A stretch of DNA of 9,777 nt from Pyrodictiaceae archaeon (GTDB lineage: Archaea > Thermoproteota > Thermoprotei_A > Sulfolobales > Pyrodictiaceae). The notes below the pieces were generated by a model. That model saw only the letters and a list, made by a program, of their open reading frames with translations, had not been told where the DNA came from and did no database searches. This document shows, piece by piece, positions 6,499 to 9,777 of the stretch (its first letter is position 1; every line of letters starts with the position of its first letter). The stretch covers positions 1 to 9,777 of the forward strand of contig JALTZQ010000220.1 of assembly GCA_027046105.1 (NCBI GenBank). The letters run 5' to 3'. The translations under genes were made by a program, and so were the position numbers.

Positions 6499-6957
6499 GT
6501 GAGTTGGGAGAAGCAGGGTAAAATAGACCTATTGAGGCATGTTCCAGGAAAGATGGAGGTAGAAAAATACGTCTACACGCCAGGCATCCATGGGTTAGAA
6601 TTCGCTAAGGCGTTAAGGGAGGGTAAAATACTTGCAGGAAAATGTGGTGAAGAACTCTACGTGCCGCCAAAAACCTTCTGTCCAAACGGCTCTCCCGAAG
6701 AACTAGTCGACGTAACTGATGCAGAATGGGAAGTAGTAACGTACACTATCATTCATGAGGATCTAGAGGGTAATAAATTATCGGAACCCCAGATAGTCGC
6801 AGTAGTAAAACCCGTCGAGGCGGTGACAGGCCTCATACACTACGTCAAAGCTGATCCAGACCTTATACATCCAGGCATGCGTGTTCGTCCCGTATTTAAG
6901 AAGCCCGAGGAGAGAAAGGGGCTCATAACGGACATAGAATACTTTGAGCCCGTTTAA
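6499..6957 (+). CDS. DUF35 OB-fold protein with a half-lost zinc knuckle (tandem paralogue)
   Basis: 152 residues from GTG 6499 (156 from GTG 6487). It is a tandem paralogue of the preceding gene: both have a helix before the knuckle (FAKALREGKILAGKC here), a YVPP turn, and near-identical C-terminal tails, KPEERKGLITDIEYFEPV against KPPKERTGSITDIECFEPV. The zinc knuckle is degenerate: C49 and C61 remain, but the paired cysteines expected at 52 and 64 are E and G (CGEE and CPNG), so a four-cysteine zinc site cannot form within this chain. The OB fold (about 74-152) looks intact. The retained fold with lost ligands suggests a structural subunit pairing with the complete paralogue in a thiolase-like complex. 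It is the last gene before a T-rich tract, so probably the operon end. Family confidence is good; its separate role is inference. Confidence 0.78.
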   Translation: MSWEKQGKIDLLRHVPGKMEVEKYVYTPGIHGLEFAKALREGKILAGKCGEELYVPPKTFCPNGSPEELVDVTDAEWEVVTYTIIHEDLEGNKLSEPQIVAVVKPVEAVTGLIHYVKADPDLIHPGMRVRPVFKKPEERKGLITDIEYFEPV

Positions 6958-6990
6958 GGCCTACTGGCTAAGACTAGCTTTTCGTCCACG

Positions 6991-7001
6991 TTTTTATTTT
7001 A
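6991..7001 (+). terminator. T-rich tract, probable archaeal terminator after the DUF35 genes
   Basis: TTTTTATTTTA, about 33 bases after the last DUF35 stop, with no stable stem before it. Archaeal transcription ends on oligo-T tracts without a hairpin, so this fits a terminator. As an AT-rich element it could instead be a weak promoter for the synthetase gene. The rest of the 140-base spacer (6958-7097) shows nothing else convincing. Confidence 0.4.
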
Positions 7002-7081
7002 CCTACGTCTACATTAATTCCTCAAGGTATAGCCTATAGCCCCCGGTAACCCCATCCTATACTTGTGGGCCTATCACGTGC

Positions 7082-7088
7082 GGAGGAG
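7082..7088 (+). promoter_or_regulatory. Shine-Dalgarno site of the acyl-CoA synthetase gene
   Basis: GGAGGAG ends nine bases before TTG 7098. That TTG is the only start available in frame upstream of the conserved N-terminus, because a TAG lies at 7089-7091. A leader is therefore expected, but the spacer offers only weak TATA-like stretches (around 7011-7018 and 7026-7037) and I cannot choose between them. Confidence 0.55.
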
Positions 7089-7097
7089 TAGTGCGTC

Positions 7098-9071
7098 TTG
7101 ACAGGGTATCTCTGGACTCCTCCCCGCGAGGTAGTGGAACAAGCTAATGTGAAGAAGTTTATGGAAAAACATGGGTTCGAAACCTATAGTGATCTCGTGA
7201 GGAAGTCTACTGATGATGCTAAATGGTTTTGGGGTAATCTACCTAAATGGCTAGGTGTCGAGTGGTTTAAGGAGCCTAGGGAAATAGTCGATTTATCACG
7301 TGGACCCGAGTGGGCTCGATGGTATATTGGAGGTAAGTTGAATGCAGCCTATAATGTGGTTGATAGGATAGTGGAGATGGGCCATGGCGGGCGTGAAGCC
7401 TTTACATGGGTCGGTGAAGATGGTTCCACGAAGAGGTACACCTATAGTGAGCTACGAGATGAGGTCAACAAGTTCGCTAACTATTTACGCGAGGAGGGTG
7501 TTGGAAAAGGCGATGTAGTAGCCATATATGCTCCAATGATGCCAGAATCAGTTATAGCGATGCTTGCCTCCATTAAGATAGGTGCTATAGCGTCACCCAT
7601 ATTTTCGGGTTTTGCGGCACCAGCTGTTGCGGAAAGACTACGCTTATCTGAGGCAAAGATCCTGGTTACGGTTGATGGCTATTATCGTCGCGGGCGACGC
7701 ATTGTACTCAAGCCTGAGGCTGACCGTGCAGTCAAAATGGCAGGTTACCCGAACAGAGTAATAGTGGTGCGACGGCTTGGCGAAGAAGTGCCCTGGAACG
7801 ATAACAGGGACCTGTGGTATCATAAGGCTATAGCTGGTAAGAGATCTAGCGCCGAGCCAGAAGAGACCGATGCAGAAGACCCTGCTCTCCTCCTCTTTAC
7901 GTCAGGCACAACGGGTAAACCTAAAGGAGCAGTAATAAGTCATGCGGGCACCCTTTTGCAGCCTAGCAAGGAGCACTACTTTAACCTTGACATAAAGGCT
8001 GTATGGGAGGAGCCCGATAATAGAGATAGACTATGGTGGATAACAGATATAGGGTGGATGATGGGTCCATGGCAAGTATTTGGCTCACAGTTCTTGGGAG
8101 CAAGTCACTTAATGGTTGAGGGCGCAATAGATTATCCAAGTCGCGACCGTGTATGGTCATTGATAGAGAAGTATCGTGTCACGCATTTCGGGTTTGCGGC
8201 AACAGTTGCAAGGATGTTAAAGAAGATCGCATCCGAGTACATAGAGCAACATGACCTCTCAAGTATAAGGGCTTTTGGGAATACAGGTGAACCAATAGAC
8301 CCTGATACGTGGTTGTGGGTGATGAAGGACGTGGGCCAAGAAAAGAGGCCACTAATAAACCTAAGTGGTGGCACCGAGATATTTGGTTGCTTTGTCCTAC
8401 CAAGCCCAGTTGTTCCTCTAAAACCTTCAACACTGTGGGGTCCGGGTCTTGGAATGGATGTTGACGTGTTTGATGACAACGGTAGGCCTATACGTGGCCA
8501 AGTAGGCTATCTCGTTGCAAAGAAGCCTGCTCCAAGCATGACTCGCGGCTTATGGCGTGACCCAGAGAGATACATTCAGACATACTGGTCCAGATTCCCG
8601 GGAGTATGGTTCCATGGTGACCTTGCACTAGTAGACGATGATGGATTCTGGTTTATCCTAGGTAGGGCAGATGATGTAATAAAGGTGGCAGGTAAGCGTA
8701 TAGGTCCTGCAGAGATAGAAGCAGCGGTTAACGAGCATAAAGCTGTAGCAGAATCAGCGTGTATAGGCATACCTCACGAAGTAAAAGGCGAGGTAGTAGC
8801 ATGCTTTGTTATACTGAAACCCGGTTACGAGCCTAGCGAAAAACTAGCTGAGGAGATAAAGGAAAGAGTGGTTAACGAGCTAGGGAAGCCATTTGCTCCG
8901 GAACACATAGTCTTTGTAAATGATCTCCCGAGAACTAGAAGCGGCAAGATAATGAGGAGAATAATAAGGGCACTGGCTACGGGGAAGCCAATAGGCGATA
9001 CTAGTTCGCTAGAAAACCCAGAGGCAGTCAAAGAAGTAGAGAAGGCTATAGAGGAGCTAAAAAGCCGGTGA
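7098..9071 (+). CDS. AMP-forming acyl-CoA synthetase (acetyl-CoA synthetase-like), substrate probably larger than acetate
   Basis: 657 residues, the full length of acetyl-CoA-synthetase-type ANL enzymes, which turn carboxylate, ATP and CoA into acyl-CoA, AMP and PPi. Motifs in order: N-terminal cap LWTPPREVVEQANVKKFM (5-22), P-loop TSGTTGKPKG (268-277), ITDIGWMMGP (315-324), SGGTEIFG (423-430), GDLALVDDDGFWFILGRADD (507-526), the hinge and C-domain IKVAGKRIGPAEIE (528-541), and PRTRSGKIMRR (611-621) with catalytic K617, the usual acetylation-controlled lysine. The acetate-limiting Trp of WWQTETG in true acetyl-CoA synthetases is Gly (G424), which opens the acyl pocket. Propionate, branched short-chain or longer acids are therefore plausible. 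It starts at TTG 7098 behind GGAGGAG. It is separated from the DUF35 genes by 140 bases containing a T tract, so it may be a separate transcript, but it likely feeds the same pathway. Its 3' end converges on the last gene, 29 bases away. Confidence 0.88.
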   Translation: MTGYLWTPPREVVEQANVKKFMEKHGFETYSDLVRKSTDDAKWFWGNLPKWLGVEWFKEPREIVDLSRGPEWARWYIGGKLNAAYNVVDRIVEMGHGGREAFTWVGEDGSTKRYTYSELRDEVNKFANYLREEGVGKGDVVAIYAPMMPESVIAMLASIKIGAIASPIFSGFAAPAVAERLRLSEAKILVTVDGYYRRGRRIVLKPEADRAVKMAGYPNRVIVVRRLGEEVPWNDNRDLWYHKAIAGKRSSAEPEETDAEDPALLLFTSGTTGKPKGAVISHAGTLLQPSKEHYFNLDIKAVWEEPDNRDRLWWITDIGWMMGPWQVFGSQFLGASHLMVEGAIDYPSRDRVWSLIEKYRVTHFGFAATVARMLKKIASEYIEQHDLSSIRAFGNTGEPIDPDTWLWVMKDVGQEKRPLINLSGGTEIFGCFVLPSPVVPLKPSTLWGPGLGMDVDVFDDNGRPIRGQVGYLVAKKPAPSMTRGLWRDPERYIQTYWSRFPGVWFHGDLALVDDDGFWFILGRADDVIKVAGKRIGPAEIEAAVNEHKAVAESACIGIPHEVKGEVVACFVILKPGYEPSEKLAEEIKERVVNELGKPFAPEHIVFVNDLPRTRSGKIMRRIIRALATGKPIGDTSSLENPEAVKEVEKAIEELKSR

Positions 9072-9100
9072 CGAGCCCACCCTTGGCTGAACAATCCCTA

Positions 9101-9777
9101 CTATGATGTGGAGTTTGTAGTACTTGTGGCCGAGGCCTCCTTTATCTTCTCTGCTACAGATTTTAAAACAAAACCTACCTCGCCCACACCTAGCCCGGTA
9201 ACAGCGCTAGCAGCAATTATGCGTAATGCTCTATCGTACTTCCCCTTCTCGATTGCACGAACAGCATCTTTTGCTTGTTTACCCAGTCCAGCTCTGGCCA
9301 GAGCTTTAGCAAGCTGGTTTGGACTAACCTTTTCAAGTATAGTCCTAAGCTCTAGAAGAGCTTCACGCGCCTCGTCTACGGCAGTGCCTATTTCTTGTCG
9401 GAGTCTCTCGACAACCTCCTCATTACCAGATGTAATAAGGACTACGAGGGACTTTGCATCTAGTTTATGTATTGCCTTCATGTAGTCGTTGTAGAATTGT
9501 GACTTAGCCTCATAGAAGCTAGGATGTTCAACATCATCAAGGTACCATAGGAACATGCTTGGATACTCTATGCTTTTAGAGGCCCTAGTAAGTAGCGTAT
9601 CCTTATCACCCCTCAAGACAGTATCTACTAGCGTCTTAACGGGAAGACTAAGCCCATTCAGTTCCTCAGAAAATGGTGGTACAAGCTCACCGTTAGGCTT
9701 GCGTGCGGCAATAAGAACTAAGTCATAGTTTTCATACTCATCTGGATCTGGAAGCCCTCGACGTACAGAAGCAGGCT
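9101..9777 (-). CDS. Unrecognised cytosolic-looking helical protein, C-terminal 224 residues (start outside window)
   Basis: The minus-strand frame is open from the TAG at 9103-9101 to the right edge with no stop, so the gene continues beyond 9777. A TTG at 9616 is an internal Leu, not a convincing start. I do not recognise the family. Visible parts, in partial numbering: an alpha/beta-looking segment NYDLVLIAARKPNGELVPP (17-35), a central MFLWYLDDVEHPSFYE region (74-89), LVVLITSG (110-117), then a long charged helix with coiled-coil-like spacing (about 118-150). After that come a TPR-like helical stretch (LAKALARAGLGKQAKDAVRA, then GKYDRALRIIAASAV), a glycine-rich turn GLGVGEVG (194-201) and a Ser/Thr/Asn-rich tail TSTTNSTS. 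The visible part has no cysteine and no membrane segment. It converges on the synthetase gene, so it is unlikely to share its regulation. Codon use and absence of stops support real coding. Confidence 0.65.
   Translation of the reverse strand, partial: PASVRRGLPDPDEYENYDLVLIAARKPNGELVPPFSEELNGLSLPVKTLVDTVLRGDKDTLLTRASKSIEYPSMFLWYLDDVEHPSFYEAKSQFYNDYMKAIHKLDAKSLVVLITSGNEEVVERLRQEIGTAVDEAREALLELRTILEKVSPNQLAKALARAGLGKQAKDAVRAIEKGKYDRALRIIAASAVTGLGVGEVGFVLKSVAEKIKEASATSTTNSTS

Noticed and set aside
7051..7069. Small inverted repeat CCCA...TGGG in the spacer before the synthetase
   Set aside because: Four base pairs with an 11-base loop is expected by chance and lacks a T tract.
8132..8479. Minus-strand open frames within the synthetase gene (also 8576-8770, 8825-9094)
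   Set aside because: They lie opposite conserved synthetase motifs and show no recognisable protein features.
9108..9485. Plus-strand frame of 125 codons opposite the right-end gene
   Set aside because: Ser/Ala-rich and without motifs; the minus frame is longer, reaches the edge without stops and has a sensible amphipathic composition.
1..9777. tRNA/rRNA genes, CRISPR repeats, insertion sequences
   Set aside because: Nothing resembling cloverleaf arms, regular direct repeats, transposase motifs or terminal inverted repeats was found by eye; the spacers are too short to hold most of them.

Overview
This window looks like a hyperthermophilic crenarchaeon (Thermoproteota), most plausibly Desulfurococcales/Pyrodictiaceae; the rank below phylum is inference. 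The signs are a CDC48-type AAA ATPase, an archaeal Trm112, an archaeal-type phosphohexomutase, SCP2-type thiolase-like proteins paired with DUF35 zinc-ribbon/OB-fold proteins, GTG/TTG starts preceded by GGTG Shine-Dalgarno motifs, and an apparently leaderless gene behind an archaeal TATA box. No rRNA, tRNA, CRISPR or mobile element was seen. Gene density is high and no gene-free stretch exceeds about 145 bases.

Layout. Positions 1-376 (+) hold the C-terminal end of a CDC48/VAT-like ATPase. It converges on a two-gene minus-strand unit, phosphohexomutase (GlmM-like, 835-2202) then Trm112 (416-838), which overlap by 4 bases. A 143-base divergent spacer (2203-2345) with an AT-rich TATA box separates this from a plus-strand operon: acyl-CoA dehydrogenase (2346-3503), two thiolase-fold proteins (3561-4727 and 4751-5926), and two DUF35 proteins (5957-6490 and 6499-6957). 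After a T-rich tract and a 140-base spacer comes an AMP-forming acyl-CoA synthetase (7098-9071). The right end (9101-9777, minus) is an unrecognised protein whose start lies outside the window.

How the genes may work together. The synthetase would activate a carboxylic acid to its CoA thioester and the dehydrogenase would introduce an alpha,beta double bond. A hydratase from elsewhere would then be needed, and the thiolase-fold/DUF35 complex would act on the product. The most interesting point is that both thiolase-fold proteins lack the nucleophilic cysteine and the GHP histidine of true thiolases, so ordinary thiolysis is unlikely. The closest known precedent is the Ltp2-ChsH2(DUF35) retro-aldolase of actinobacterial steroid side-chain degradation, also a thiolase-fold protein with a rebuilt active site working with a DUF35 partner. 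The set here is doubled and asymmetric: two non-identical thiolase-like subunits and two DUF35 subunits, one with a full four-cysteine zinc knuckle and one with half of it lost. I infer a hetero-oligomeric C-C bond cleaving or forming complex of unknown substrate. The dehydrogenase (Asp at the catalytic Glu position) and the synthetase (Gly where acetyl-CoA synthetases have the chain-length-limiting Trp) also depart from the textbook enzymes, which fits a non-acetate, possibly branched or cyclic substrate.
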